Shown: piece after piece, positions 16,355 through 23,625 of the stretch
How the letters are laid out: each line of letters starts with the position of its first letter
How positions within the stretch are numbered: the stretch's first letter is position 1
From: UBA2965 sp036526135
Lineage (GTDB): Bacteria > Pseudomonadota > Gammaproteobacteria > Pseudomonadales > Azotimanducaceae
NCBI GenBank assembly: GCA_036526135.1
Contig: DATCZA010000073.1
Coordinates: 1-27,215, forward strand
DNA: 27,215 nucleotides
Direction of reading: 5' to 3'
Position numbers and translations under genes: made by a program
The notes under the pieces: generated by a model
What the model was told of the DNA's origin: nothing
The model's input: only the letters and a program-made list of their open reading frames with translations
The model's database searches: none

Positions 16355-16538
16355 CGTCTCCCCCTCAAATTACGCTATCAGAAACGCGGCGAGGGGAGAA
16401 GCGCCACATGGGGCCTGAATTCAAGCCTCCGGGGTGCCCGGAGAAGGAACCAAATCCTGGCTGGACGGTCCAAATATCACTTCCCGTCAACCGGTCCGAA
16501 CCATGGTCGTCGATCCGCTGAGGCGCTACCCTAGCCCC

Positions 16539-17606
16539 ATGCTGAAGCTCAAATGCTCCGTGCGTAAGGCCGTGCTGATCGGCGCGCTGGCCGGTGCGAG
16601 CCCCGCCATGGCGGGCGCGCCGGAACACCACACCGAAAGCGGCCGTTTCACCAACCCCTACGTGGAACAAGCCCAAGGGGGCGTTTTTGCGTTCCTTAAA
16701 CGGCGACTTTTAGGACAGGACACGTGGTCCAGCTACGACGCCCATCGCGATGGCGCAGTGCCCACGGCTGCACCCCGCCTGGTCGCCGAGGGCGAGCAGA
16801 CCAACAACGCCAGGGTGACCTGGGTCGGTCATGCCACCGTGCTGATTCAGCACGCCGGCGTCAACGTGCTCACGGACCCCATACTTTCGCGAATCGCGTC
16901 GCCCGTCGCGTTCGCAGGGCCGGGTCGTAAGTCGGCCCCGGGCGTAGACGCCCAGGGCCTTCCCCCCATCGACGTGGTGGTCATCTCCCACGATCACTAC
17001 GACCACCTCGACGAGCCTACGATCCGCTTTCTGGGCGACCGGCCCCGATACTTCGTTCCTCTGGGACTGAAGCAGTGGCTGGTGGATGCCGGTATCGATC
17101 AATCGCGAATCACCGAGCTGGACTGGTGGGAGAAGCAGACGGTCGAGCCCGGCGGCTCCGCGTTGACGGTGACCGCCACCCCTACCCAGCACGTCTCGGG
17201 ACGGACCCTGACCGATCGAAACAAGCGGCTGTGGGCCGGCTGGGCAATGGAGTGGGACGACTTTACCGTCTGGTTTGGCGGGGATACCGGATACAACGAC
17301 GTTCAGTTCAAGGCCATCGGCGATCGTTTCGACGGCTTCGACCTCGGCATCGTACCCATCGGCAGCTACGCCCCGCGGGCGTACATGCACAGCTACCACG
17401 CCGACCCTGAGCAGGCAGTGCGCATCCATCAGGACATCCGCGCGAGGCGGTCCATGGCCGTGCACTGGGGCACCTTCCACCTCACTGCCGAGCCGCTGCT
17501 CGAGCCCCCCGAGCTGCTGCGCGCAGCCGTTCTGGAGGCGGGGCTGCCCAGCGAAGAGGTCACCGCCTACGCGGTGGGCGAATCCCGCGCCTACTTCCCC
17601 CTCTGA
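16539..17606 (+). CDS. Exported metallo-beta-lactamase-fold hydrolase (UlaG/NAPE-PLD-like)
   Basis: 355 aa from the preferred ATG. Signal peptide residues 1-25 (MLKLKCSVRKAVLIGALAGASPAMA). The MBL fold shows WVGHATVLI, LTDPILS, the metal motif SHDHYDHLD (His151, His153, Asp155, His156), then ATPTQHVSGR, WFGGDTGY and VHWGTFHLTAEPL. This is the lineage of UlaG, RomA and N-acylphosphatidylethanolamine phospholipase D, which hydrolyse lactones or phosphodiesters; the substrate here is unknown. The frame runs back to 16434, but the signal peptide fits the start at 16539. No strong Shine-Dalgarno sequence is seen. A terminator follows the stop. Confidence 0.88.
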   Translation: MLKLKCSVRKAVLIGALAGASPAMAGAPEHHTESGRFTNPYVEQAQGGVFAFLKRRLLGQDTWSSYDAHRDGAVPTAAPRLVAEGEQTNNARVTWVGHATVLIQHAGVNVLTDPILSRIASPVAFAGPGRKSAPGVDAQGLPPIDVVVISHDHYDHLDEPTIRFLGDRPRYFVPLGLKQWLVDAGIDQSRITELDWWEKQTVEPGGSALTVTATPTQHVSGRTLTDRNKRLWAGWAMEWDDFTVWFGGDTGYNDVQFKAIGDRFDGFDLGIVPIGSYAPRAYMHSYHADPEQAVRIHQDIRARRSMAVHWGTFHLTAEPLLEPPELLRAAVLEAGLPSEEVTAYAVGESRAYFPL

Positions 17607-17627
17607 ACAGTTCCCAGCTGCACCCGA

Positions 17628-17659
17628 GCGGCGAAGCGGTAGCTTCGGCCGCCGTTTTT
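17628..17659 (+). terminator. Rho-independent terminator after the MBL-fold gene
   Basis: Stem GCGGC-GAAGC (17628-17637), loop GGTA, return GCTTC-G-GCCGC (17642-17652) with one bulged G, then CG and TTTTT (17655-17659). It lies 21 bases after the hydrolase stop and just before the tRNA gene, so it separates the two transcripts. Confidence 0.75.
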
Positions 17660-17676
17660 GGTAGGCTAGCTTCGCA

Positions 17677-17753
17677 GGGCGCGTAGCTCAGTTGGTTAGA
17701 GTGCTGCTTTCACACGGCAGAGGTCCGCAGTTCGAATCTGCGCGCGCCCACCA
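17677..17753 (+). tRNA. tRNA-Val (anticodon CAC)
   Basis: 77 nt including encoded CCA. Acceptor GGGCGCG pairs with CGCGCCC at the 3' end; the D arm is GCTC...GAGT, the anticodon stem CTGCT/GGCAG with loop TTCACAC (anticodon CAC at loop positions 3-5), and the T arm CGCAG-TTCGAAT-CTGCG. Discriminator A73. CAC reads GUG valine codons. A TAGGCT hexamer nine bases upstream could serve as -10 box. Confidence 0.97.
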
Positions 17754-17809
17754 TCTCGCCCGGGTTGCCGGCCGAACCGTGCGCTATGCAGGCCGGCGCC
17801 ACCGCTGGC

Positions 17810-18652
17810 TCAACCTCCAAAACCCCTGGCAAGGGACCGATCTCGGGCCATGGCGTCCACTCGCGACTTGAGCACGTCGATCCACTGGGGGTGCGTGACG
17901 ATCCAGAACTCGTTTCCCCGGATGGCGTTGACCACCATGTCGGCTACCTCCGCAGGATCCATGCCCTCTTCCGCCAGCAGCCGTCCGGCCCGGCTCTCAA
18001 AAGCTCGCTCCGCATCCGAGGTCTGGTGATCGTGCGCCGAAGCGCTATGGCGGTTTCGTTTGCTGTTGACGATCTGGGTATTGATGGCGCCGGGACAGAG
18101 CACGGAAGCTGAGATGGCGGAGCCTTCGGAGTCGAGCTCCGCGCGCAGGGTTTCTGTCAACGCAACCACGCCGAACTTGGCAACGTTGTAGGGCGCAATG
18201 CTCGCCGAGGCCTGCAGGCCTGCGGTGGATGCGGTATTCACGATGTGCCCCTCGCCCGCTTCCCGGATCAACGGCAGAAAGGCCTTGACGCCGTAAACCA
18301 CGCTCCACAGGTCGACGCCGAGAACCCATTCCCAGTCCGCCAGGGTGAGATCGGCAATGGGTCCGGATACGACGACGCCGGCGTTGTTGTGCACCACGTT
18401 GACCGAGCCGAACGCATCGATGGTCTTATCAGCCAGCAGGCTGACGGCTTCCCAGTCGGAGACGTCCGTAGGCACGCCGAGAACCTCGTGCCCGGCTCCC
18501 GAAAGCTCGGCCACCGCACGCTCGAGGGCGGCCTCCTCGATGTCGGCCATCACCACCTTCATGCCTTCCCCGGCAAAGCGCGTAGCCGTCGCCCGGCCGA
18601 TGCCGCTGGCAGCACCGGTCACCACCGCCACCTTTCCATCAAGTTCACGCAT
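17810..18652 (-). CDS. Short-chain dehydrogenase/reductase
   Basis: 280 aa, classical SDR. Cofactor motif TGAASGIG (12-19), Asp37 in VMADIEE favouring NAD(H), NNAG (89-92), catalytic Ser142 in NTASTAG, Tyr155 and Lys159 in YNVAK. The C-terminal part (LLAEEGMDPAEVADMVVNAI...) is like SDRs acting on steroid, polyol or acyl substrates; the substrate cannot be named. The frame stays open to 19144 on this strand, but that extension is antisense to the TerB-like gene. ATG 18652 has GGGGGGA in front of it and starts the Rossmann fold at the right place. Confidence 0.93.
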   Translation of the reverse strand: MRELDGKVAVVTGAASGIGRATATRFAGEGMKVVMADIEEAALERAVAELSGAGHEVLGVPTDVSDWEAVSLLADKTIDAFGSVNVVHNNAGVVVSGPIADLTLADWEWVLGVDLWSVVYGVKAFLPLIREAGEGHIVNTASTAGLQASASIAPYNVAKFGVVALTETLRAELDSEGSAISASVLCPGAINTQIVNSKRNRHSASAHDHQTSDAERAFESRAGRLLAEEGMDPAEVADMVVNAIRGNEFWIVTHPQWIDVLKSRVDAMARDRSLARGFGG

Positions 18653-18734
18653 TTCGTTCCCCCCAGAAGTTCGATCCGCCTGCCGCAAGCATAACCGGAT
18701 CCAGCGCTTCTCGTGCGCTCCGCGCAAGCGGCTG

Positions 18735-18763
18735 TTTCGCGAATCCGCCCCGCCCTTTATGCT
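18735..18763 (+). promoter_or_regulatory. Possible promoter of the TerB-like gene
   Basis: TTTCGC (18735-18740) and TATGCT (18758-18763) are 17 bases apart, about 65 bases before the start codon. Moderate match to sigma70 boxes; no other candidate stands out in the 175-bp divergent gap. Confidence 0.3.
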
Positions 18764-18827
18764 GTCCGCTTGAGAGGCGGCCGGAACCGGGGTACCGGTC
18801 GCAGGCGCAGCAGACGGGGATCTCCAC

Positions 18828-19268
18828 ATGAGCATGAAAGACAAGATTCTCGGCACCGGCTTCGCACGCTTCAAGGACCGCAGATTCCTGGAGGCATCCA
18901 TGGCGGCCAGCGCCCTGGTCGCCATGGCCGACGCCCACGTACACCTAAGCGAGCAGTTGGCCGTGGACCGGGTTCTGGAAAACATCGAACGTCTCAACGT
19001 CTTCGACCCGCGCAAGGCCATCGACCTGCACCGGCAGTTCGTGCAGGCCATGCGGTCCAATTCCGGGGAAGGCCAGGACTGGGCCCTGGAAGTAATCGGC
19101 CGGTTTCGGGGTAACGAGGAAGCCGCAGATCTGCTGATCCGCATAGCCCGCTACACGGCCCAGGCCGACCAGCACTTGAGCGGCCGCGAGCTGATGGCGA
19201 TCCGCCGGCTCTGCCGGGAACTCGGGGTGGATCCCGAGCCGTACATGGAAGACGCCGACCCCGACTAG
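18828..19268 (+). CDS. TerB-like (tellurite resistance family) protein
   Basis: 146 aa, all-helical, cytosolic. The two halves carry the TerB (PF05099) signature: ASALVAMADAHVHLSE (about 27-42) and IARYTAQADQHLSGRELMAI (about 106-125), where acidic residues may bind a divalent metal. Stand-alone TerB proteins of this length are frequent in Proteobacteria, and most have no shown role in tellurite resistance. No other ter gene is nearby. Its stop codon overlaps the stop of the convergent hydrolase gene. Confidence 0.85.
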   Translation: MSMKDKILGTGFARFKDRRFLEASMAASALVAMADAHVHLSEQLAVDRVLENIERLNVFDPRKAIDLHRQFVQAMRSNSGEGQDWALEVIGRFRGNEEAADLLIRIARYTAQADQHLSGRELMAIRRLCRELGVDPEPYMEDADPD

Positions 19269-20278
19269 CCGACGCCCAACGCCTTGATCCAGAAGGCCAT
19301 CATGTCCTCGTGAAACCGATCGGCCTGATCGCCCTCGCTGCCCAGGTGCGCGCCCCTGCGCCCGTAGCCGGCTTTGATTCCGTACATCATGAGCTCACGG
19401 TCGGTGAAGGCGGGGTCAGCACGCCCATCGGCCGGGTGCACGAACGCGCCATCCTCGCGGATGTAGACGGTAGGGGCTCCTGGAGAGACGGAAGCCTCGG
19501 CGATGAGCTCCAGCGGCGTGCCCCGGTCGAAGCTGTGATGGGCCCCGGCAAAAATGCGGCAGGACGCGTCTCCTCCACACAGTCTTATCGCCTGAATGTG
19601 CCCCTGCACCTGCTGAGCCAGACACCACTCGTCCTGATCTCCGATCACGGCGCGCACCAAGGTGTCGCCAACGAACGGGGAGAGAAACTGCTGGCCTGAC
19701 CAGGGGTAGGCTGCGTAGATCGCGCGAAGGCCGGACCTGACATCGACCGTCTCGAGCCGCGCCATGCAGGCCGCGGACAGCACGGCGGAGCCACCGCGAC
19801 TGTGTCCCTGGGCGCCGATGCGCGCAGCGTCGATCGCCTCTCTCGCGGCCAGGACTGCTACGCTGGCCAGCACGTCCCAGGCACTAGCCGCGAACGAAAA
19901 TTGGGCCTGATTGGCGACGGTGGAGGTGACCCCGCGGGTGCCGAAAGGATCGATCAGACAGGCAGCGATGCCGGCCTCGTTGAGCAGGTCGGCCTTGGCA
20001 ACGTGGGATGGCGCAATGCCCAGGCTGCCGGGAACGATCACCACCACCGGCCAGGGCCCCTGCCCGGCCGGCAGGAACAGCTTGCCCAGAATCTCGGTGC
20101 GTTCCATGGCCCCGGGGTCGGAGATGGCCTCGAAGAAGTTCCGCGGGTTGGCCGTAGGGACGCGGAGCGTTTCGCCCACGGTCCCTCGGGCGGTGACGAT
20201 CTCCTGATCAGCAGTCAAGTTACACCCCAGCAGTGATAAGGGTTTCAGGGCGATAGCCGCCTGGAAGCAGGTCGGCAT
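19265..20278 (-). CDS. Dienelactone-hydrolase-like alpha/beta hydrolase
   Basis: 337 aa. Alpha/beta hydrolase of the DLH type: LPAGQGPWPVVVIVPGS strand/oxyanion part, nucleophile Ser160 in GHSRGG, probable acid Asp in VIGDQDEW (about 212-218), and His in AGAHHSFDRG (247/248). Likely hydrolyses an ester or lactone. The N-terminus MPTCFQAAIALKPLSLLGC ends in a lipobox-like LLGC (16-19), so it may be an exported lipoprotein, but the n-region lacks a clear basic residue. An in-frame stop lies just upstream of ATG 20278, so no longer form is possible. A 20-bp palindrome lies upstream. Confidence 0.85.
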   Translation of the reverse strand: MPTCFQAAIALKPLSLLGCNLTADQEIVTARGTVGETLRVPTANPRNFFEAISDPGAMERTEILGKLFLPAGQGPWPVVVIVPGSLGIAPSHVAKADLLNEAGIAACLIDPFGTRGVTSTVANQAQFSFAASAWDVLASVAVLAAREAIDAARIGAQGHSRGGSAVLSAACMARLETVDVRSGLRAIYAAYPWSGQQFLSPFVGDTLVRAVIGDQDEWCLAQQVQGHIQAIRLCGGDASCRIFAGAHHSFDRGTPLELIAEASVSPGAPTVYIREDGAFVHPADGRADPAFTDRELMMYGIKAGYGRRGAHLGSEGDQADRFHEDMMAFWIKALGVG

Positions 20279-20310
20279 TATATGTTACGCGACAGTTTAT
20301 CTATCTGGGT

Positions 20311-20330
20311 TGTATCACCAGGACGATACA
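20311..20330. promoter_or_regulatory. Operator-like inverted repeat TGTATC-N8-GATACA
   Basis: Perfect 6-base arms (20311-20316 and 20325-20330) 33 bases upstream of the hydrolase start. Length and spacing suit a dimeric regulator such as a TetR-family protein; no such regulator is encoded in the window. Confidence 0.45.
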
Positions 20331-20358
20331 AAAAACCCCGGCGTCCGTGCCAGGGTTT
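20330..20358 (-). terminator. Minus-strand terminator without an upstream gene
   Basis: Read on the minus strand: AAACCC-T-GGC, loop, GCC-G-GGGTTT, then a run of six T that runs into the operator-like palindrome. Six plus three base pairs with one mismatch. No minus-strand gene is visible upstream, so it may be a relic of a gene lost through the neighbouring insertion sequence. Confidence 0.5.
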
Positions 20359-20583
20359 GTGGTGTCTCGCGTGGGGGGGAGAGATTCGGGGGGGCCGCGA
20401 GAGCACGAGCGCATGATGGACTTAAAGCCGAAACCGGATTGTGATGTAAATCACCCACAAATCTTCGCCGAACATCCCGCTTACACGGAGGCCATACAGT
20501 GTTCCCCGTCAGCCCCTGTTGGACAAATTGTCCTGATTGAGTAAGAGACACTTTTGGCTCATCGTTTACCCGATAAGGAAACG
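20359..20583. other. Structured intergenic stretch with G-runs, CRP-like site and palindrome
   Basis: No gene seen. It holds two runs of seven G (20373-20379 and 20388-20394), a CRP/FNR-like palindrome at 20440-20455, and the palindrome GGACAA-A-TTGTCC at 20521-20533, which may lie at the end of the insertion-sequence remnant. Confidence 0.55.
20440..20455. promoter_or_regulatory. CRP/FNR-family-like site
   Basis: TGTGATGTAAATCACC: arms GTGAT/ATCAC around GTAA. It agrees with the CRP pattern TGTGA-N6-TCACA in nine of ten positions and also resembles the FNR/Anr core TGAT-N4-ATCA. The gene it may once have served is not evident; the next coding DNA is the transposase remnant. Confidence 0.4.
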
Positions 20584-20745
20584 ATGATGACGAAAGGAAA
20601 CCAAGACAGCGTCGAAAAAACGGTGCGCGATATTCGCCGAGCCACACGACGCAAACACAATCCCGAAGAGAAGATCCGTATCGTGCTGGAAGGCCTGCGC
20701 AGCGAGCAAAGCATTGAGCCGGGCGGCTTCACACACGCTCGTTGA
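20584..20745 (+). pseudogene. Truncated IS3-family transposase orfA
   Basis: Start of an IS3-family OrfA: MMTKGNQDSVEKTVRDIRR, then RRKHNPEEKIRIVLEGLRSEQSI, the well-known beginning of the helix-turn-helix protein. AAGGAAA stands before the ATG pair at 20584/20587. Homology stops near base 20716: the expected continuation (AELCRREGI) is replaced by EPGGFTHAR and a stop. The rest of orfA, all of orfB and the right end are missing, so this is a scar of an insertion followed by deletion. It lies only about 50-80 bp before the flavin monooxygenase start and now forms its upstream region. Confidence 0.82.
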
Positions 20746-20796
20746 ATTCCCGTATCATTGCGCGCCATTACCGCCGGCGGGCAAAGGGCAGCGGTT

Positions 20797-22077
20797 GTGA
20801 AGCTGGAAGAGGCCAAAGTTGCGGTGATCGGCGGCAGCCTGGCGGGATGTTCGATTGCCATTGTGCTCCGACGCGCCGGTTGCCGGGTGGACGTTTATGA
20901 GCGTTCGCCAACGGATCTTCAGGACCGGGGGGCAGGGATCGTGCTCCCGAATCAACTCCAGTCGGAACTCATCGACCGGGGCTTCCTGCCGCCGGACTAC
21001 CCGGGCTGTCCGATTCGACAGCGTGATTGGGTGGTGCACGACGGCTCGTTCGAAGGGCGGGTAGTCTGGCGGCAACCCGTATCTGGCGTCGCCAACCACT
21101 GGGGCCGGCTGTGGCGCGCTTTGCGCGCTGCCATTCCCGATGCCTGCTACCACAACGGTCTGGGTTTGATCGATTACGCAAACAGTGCCGAGGGCATCTC
21201 TTTTCAAACGTCGGACGGCGAGCGCAGGCGTGCGGACCTTCTCGTGGCGGCAGACGGTTACCGCTCGCTGGTCCGCGAGCAGATGACCTGGGGATCTGAA
21301 TCGGACTATGCGGGTTACGTGTTGTGGCGCGGAAATTTCGAAGACTCCCGCGTTGCCGATCGGGCCGTCATTGCGAGGCTGGATGAGCGGCAGAGTTGGT
21401 TGTCTGCCTGTTACGACGGTGGGCACAGCGTGCTCTACATGATTCCGGGGGCAGCCGAGACGCCGGGGCAGGACGAGCGGCGGATCAACTGGGGAATCTA
21501 TTCCCGACCGCCCGATGGTCTGGTGCTTCACGAGCCCTCGTCGATCCCCGAGGGTTCCGTGACGGAGGCGATGTATGCCCAGTTCGACGCGCTGCTCGGT
21601 GACAGTTTGCCGGCGCAGATTGCTGCGTTGATTCGGCTCAGTCCGAGAGAGCAGGTTTCCATTCAACCGATCTACGACGAGCTGGCCGTGCACTTTTCTG
21701 AGGCTCGGGTAATGCTGGTCGGGGATGCCGCGGCCGTGGTCAGACCGCATACCGCCAGTGGTGCGACCAAGGCATTGCAGGATGCCCTGGTGTTCGAAAG
21801 GCTGTCTCGAGAGCACGACGATCTCGATGCGCTGCTCGCGGCGTACGGAGCCGAGCGGCTGGAAAATTGCAACGCGCTGGTGGAAGTGGGGCGGCGCATC
21901 GGCAGGGCCCAGGTGGAGGAGACTCCCGAATGGTCAGCCATGTCGCCTGCCGACTTCGCCCGTTGGAACGAGGCCACCCTCGCCGGCCAGTCGCTGTATC
22001 TGTATGAAGATGTAAGTAACACAGGGGGCGAGGCTGAAAGCCACGCTGGGGAACCCGATGTTCCTCCCGGGCCCTGA
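20797..22077 (+). CDS. FAD-dependent class A aromatic-type monooxygenase
   Basis: 426 aa from GTG 20797. Single-component flavin hydroxylase fold: AVIGGSLAGCSIA (FAD ADP-binding), YERSPTDLQDRGAGI, the DG motif in LVAADGYRSLVRE, and the GD motif in VMLVGDAAAVVRPHTASGATKALQDAL. The set suggests NAD(P)H- and O2-dependent hydroxylation of a ring compound, most like the 2,6-dihydroxypyridine/salicylate hydroxylase group; the substrate is not determined. The frame opens at TTG 20758, but the GTG preceded by AAAGGG fits the usual N-terminus better. A TATCAT hexamer at 20753-20758 could be a -10 box; the upstream DNA is the IS3 scar. The last 25 residues (EAESHAGEPDVPPGP) are low-complexity and may be an acquired tail. 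Confidence 0.9.
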   Translation: MKLEEAKVAVIGGSLAGCSIAIVLRRAGCRVDVYERSPTDLQDRGAGIVLPNQLQSELIDRGFLPPDYPGCPIRQRDWVVHDGSFEGRVVWRQPVSGVANHWGRLWRALRAAIPDACYHNGLGLIDYANSAEGISFQTSDGERRRADLLVAADGYRSLVREQMTWGSESDYAGYVLWRGNFEDSRVADRAVIARLDERQSWLSACYDGGHSVLYMIPGAAETPGQDERRINWGIYSRPPDGLVLHEPSSIPEGSVTEAMYAQFDALLGDSLPAQIAALIRLSPREQVSIQPIYDELAVHFSEARVMLVGDAAAVVRPHTASGATKALQDALVFERLSREHDDLDALLAAYGAERLENCNALVEVGRRIGRAQVEETPEWSAMSPADFARWNEATLAGQSLYLYEDVSNTGGEAESHAGEPDVPPGP

Positions 22078-22437
22078 GTTCTTCAGGCAGTAATCGAGAA
22101 TCCGACATGAGAAGAACTCTGCTGTCTTTGGCACCGACCTGGCGGTGATCCTCGTATTCCATCCCGGTGCCCGTGCGCCTCAGCGGTCAGAGGCGGTCGC
22201 TGATGGCGTCTCGACCAATCGATTCATCTCTCGACATGGCGCGCCTGTCGCTGGGATCTATCTCGGGATCTGGATCCCTCTGGACGCTTCTGCCGCTCGA
22301 ATGGAGAAGGTTTGTCCAGCCCATGTTTTTTGGTCCACTGGTTAAGTTGAGGATCTCCTGTTCTCAGTTGATGTTGTCGAGCGGGCGTCGTCCCAATCTA
22401 TTCTGAATTGGGACGGCGAAGAAGCCTTTCGCTTGTT
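22078..22437. other. Intergenic region, no gene recognised
   Basis: The short frames on both strands have no family resemblance, and base composition is lower in GC than the older part of the window. A long hairpin (22386-22418) is the only clear structure. It could be decayed coding or mobile DNA, but I recognise none. Confidence 0.5.
22386..22418. repeat. Long near-perfect hairpin
   Basis: CGTCGTCCCAAT (22386-22397), nine-base loop, ATTGGGACGGCG (22407-22418): 12 pairs with one T-G. It starts 19 bases beyond the stop of the minus-strand gene at 22438, so it may act as its 3' stabiliser or terminator, although no T-run follows on either strand. Confidence 0.55.
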
Positions 22438-22953
22438 CTAGGTAGACAGCTCCGTCCAATCCTCCGGCCTGCCACCCTCTGGACACTCTTGCTTTGAGCA
22501 GATGTCGCGGATCAGGTCGTCCATGAATTCACGGAAGCTCGATGCAAACGTATATCGCTGCATCCTCCAGGCGTGGAGCAGGAAAGTGTTGTACGTCATA
22601 AACCAGCGCTGCGCGTAGACGTAGGCGTCCCATTGCTCCTGCTCGAGGTTTCCTCGGGCGTGCTCCAGATAGTTGAACTCCGTAGACTTCAGCATGCTTC
22701 CCGCGAAGTAGCTGATCTGTAACCCTCCAGCATCCAACCTGATCCCTTCCCGATTGGCAGCTATCTGCTCGGCAATCAGATCCGGGTTGGTGGCCGCAGC
22801 TAAGACGATTTCATTCCACGCGGCCATGCTCTGCGCCGCCGTACTGGATTTCATTGAGTCCGTATTCAGCCGCATCTCATACGCCAGAAACACGATGCCG
22901 ATGACCACGCCGAAGTTGGCGACCAAGCCAAGCCACTGATTGAGCCGTTCCAT
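22438..22953 (-). CDS. Small single-TM protein of unknown function (cluster member 1)
   Basis: 171 aa. One N-terminal TM helix (about 8-26, LGLVANFGVVIGIVFLAYEM), then the basic/polar turn RLNTDSMKSSTAAQSMAAW and a helical, acidic cytosolic-type domain with many aromatic residues (FNYLEHARGNLEQEQWDAYVYAQRWFMTYNTFLL). The pattern TM + YLA/FLAYxxRxNTxxxxxS is shared with the two following genes. Such proteins are frequent, often in several copies, in marine gammaproteobacteria under the name hypothetical protein; I know no function. Leader GGGAGAGGAG precedes the ATG and resembles the leaders of the sister genes. Confidence 0.75.
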   Translation of the reverse strand: MERLNQWLGLVANFGVVIGIVFLAYEMRLNTDSMKSSTAAQSMAAWNEIVLAAATNPDLIAEQIAANREGIRLDAGGLQISYFAGSMLKSTEFNYLEHARGNLEQEQWDAYVYAQRWFMTYNTFLLHAWRMQRYTFASSFREFMDDLIRDICSKQECPEGGRPEDWTELST

Positions 22954-23033
22954 GGGGTTTCTCCTCTCCCTGTGGATGAGGAGAGACTACGACTTTGGCG
23001 GAAGCGGGTTAAGAGGAAGGCGTCAGAGGCGGC

Positions 23034-23525
23034 TCACGCCGTCGCTGGTCGAAGCCAGCTCGCCCGTTCCTCAATGTACTCCACAAAGGCAGGAACCTCG
23101 GACTCTCGAGTGATCAGCCCCCAAGTTTCTTTGAGATGCGGGATCTTCTCTATGAAGAACAGGAACGCTCTTATTCGAGCCTCGAAGACGTCGTCGTCGA
23201 CGGTTCCTGCCCGATGCTGAAGGAACGCACACTGCGCCTGATTGGCAGCAATTGTGAGCAGACACGCGACGTACCTGAACTGCTCGCCGGTCAATTCATC
23301 AAAGCTCGCCAAATCTTCGGTTTCGGCAAGCTCTTTTGCGTGCTGATCCTGAAAGTGCGCGAACTCAGCTGCCTGCTGGTTCCAATGCTCATAACTGGCT
23401 GAACGAAGCGCGTTGGTGTTTTGCCTGATCTGGACGGCCAGATAAGCAAGCGTAGCGACCACTGCTATTGCGCCAAAGAATTCCCCAAAGTTGCCCAGCA
23501 ACGCAGCGATACCCTGAATATCCAT
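23034..23525 (-). CDS. Small single-TM protein of unknown function (cluster member 2)
   Basis: 163 aa. N-terminal half nearly the same as in the divergent neighbour at 23626: MDxQ..AALLG..GEFFGAIAVVATL.YLA.Q.RQNT. TM helix about residues 14-31. The remainder is a soluble helical domain (HWNQQAAEFAHFQDQHAKELAETEDLASFDELTGEQFRY...) of the length seen in the sister proteins but clearly diverged. AGGAGGAGGTGAG before ATG 23525. It shares an 80-bp gap with member 1 and a 100-bp divergent gap with member 3. Confidence 0.78.
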   Translation of the reverse strand: MDIQGIAALLGNFGEFFGAIAVVATLAYLAVQIRQNTNALRSASYEHWNQQAAEFAHFQDQHAKELAETEDLASFDELTGEQFRYVACLLTIAANQAQCAFLQHRAGTVDDDVFEARIRAFLFFIEKIPHLKETWGLITRESEVPAFVEYIEERASWLRPATA

Positions 23526-23625
23526 GACTCACCTCCTCCTGTAGATGAAGGGATGGTAGCGCAGAAGACTTGCGGCGCAGACGGACTGAGGTAGCCTCAT
23601 TCCATTCATTGGAGAGGAGACCGTC

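Noticed and set aside
18653..19144. N-terminal extension of the SDR
   Set aside because: It is antisense to the TerB-like gene; the Rossmann fold and a Shine-Dalgarno sequence place the start at 18652.
18828..19268. Tellurite resistance operon
   Set aside because: Only a TerB-like protein is present; none of the other ter genes is in the window, and lone TerB proteins are common.
20755..21816. 353-codon minus-strand frame opposite the flavin monooxygenase
   Set aside because: The plus strand carries the GGSLAG, DG and GD motifs in order; the minus frame has none.
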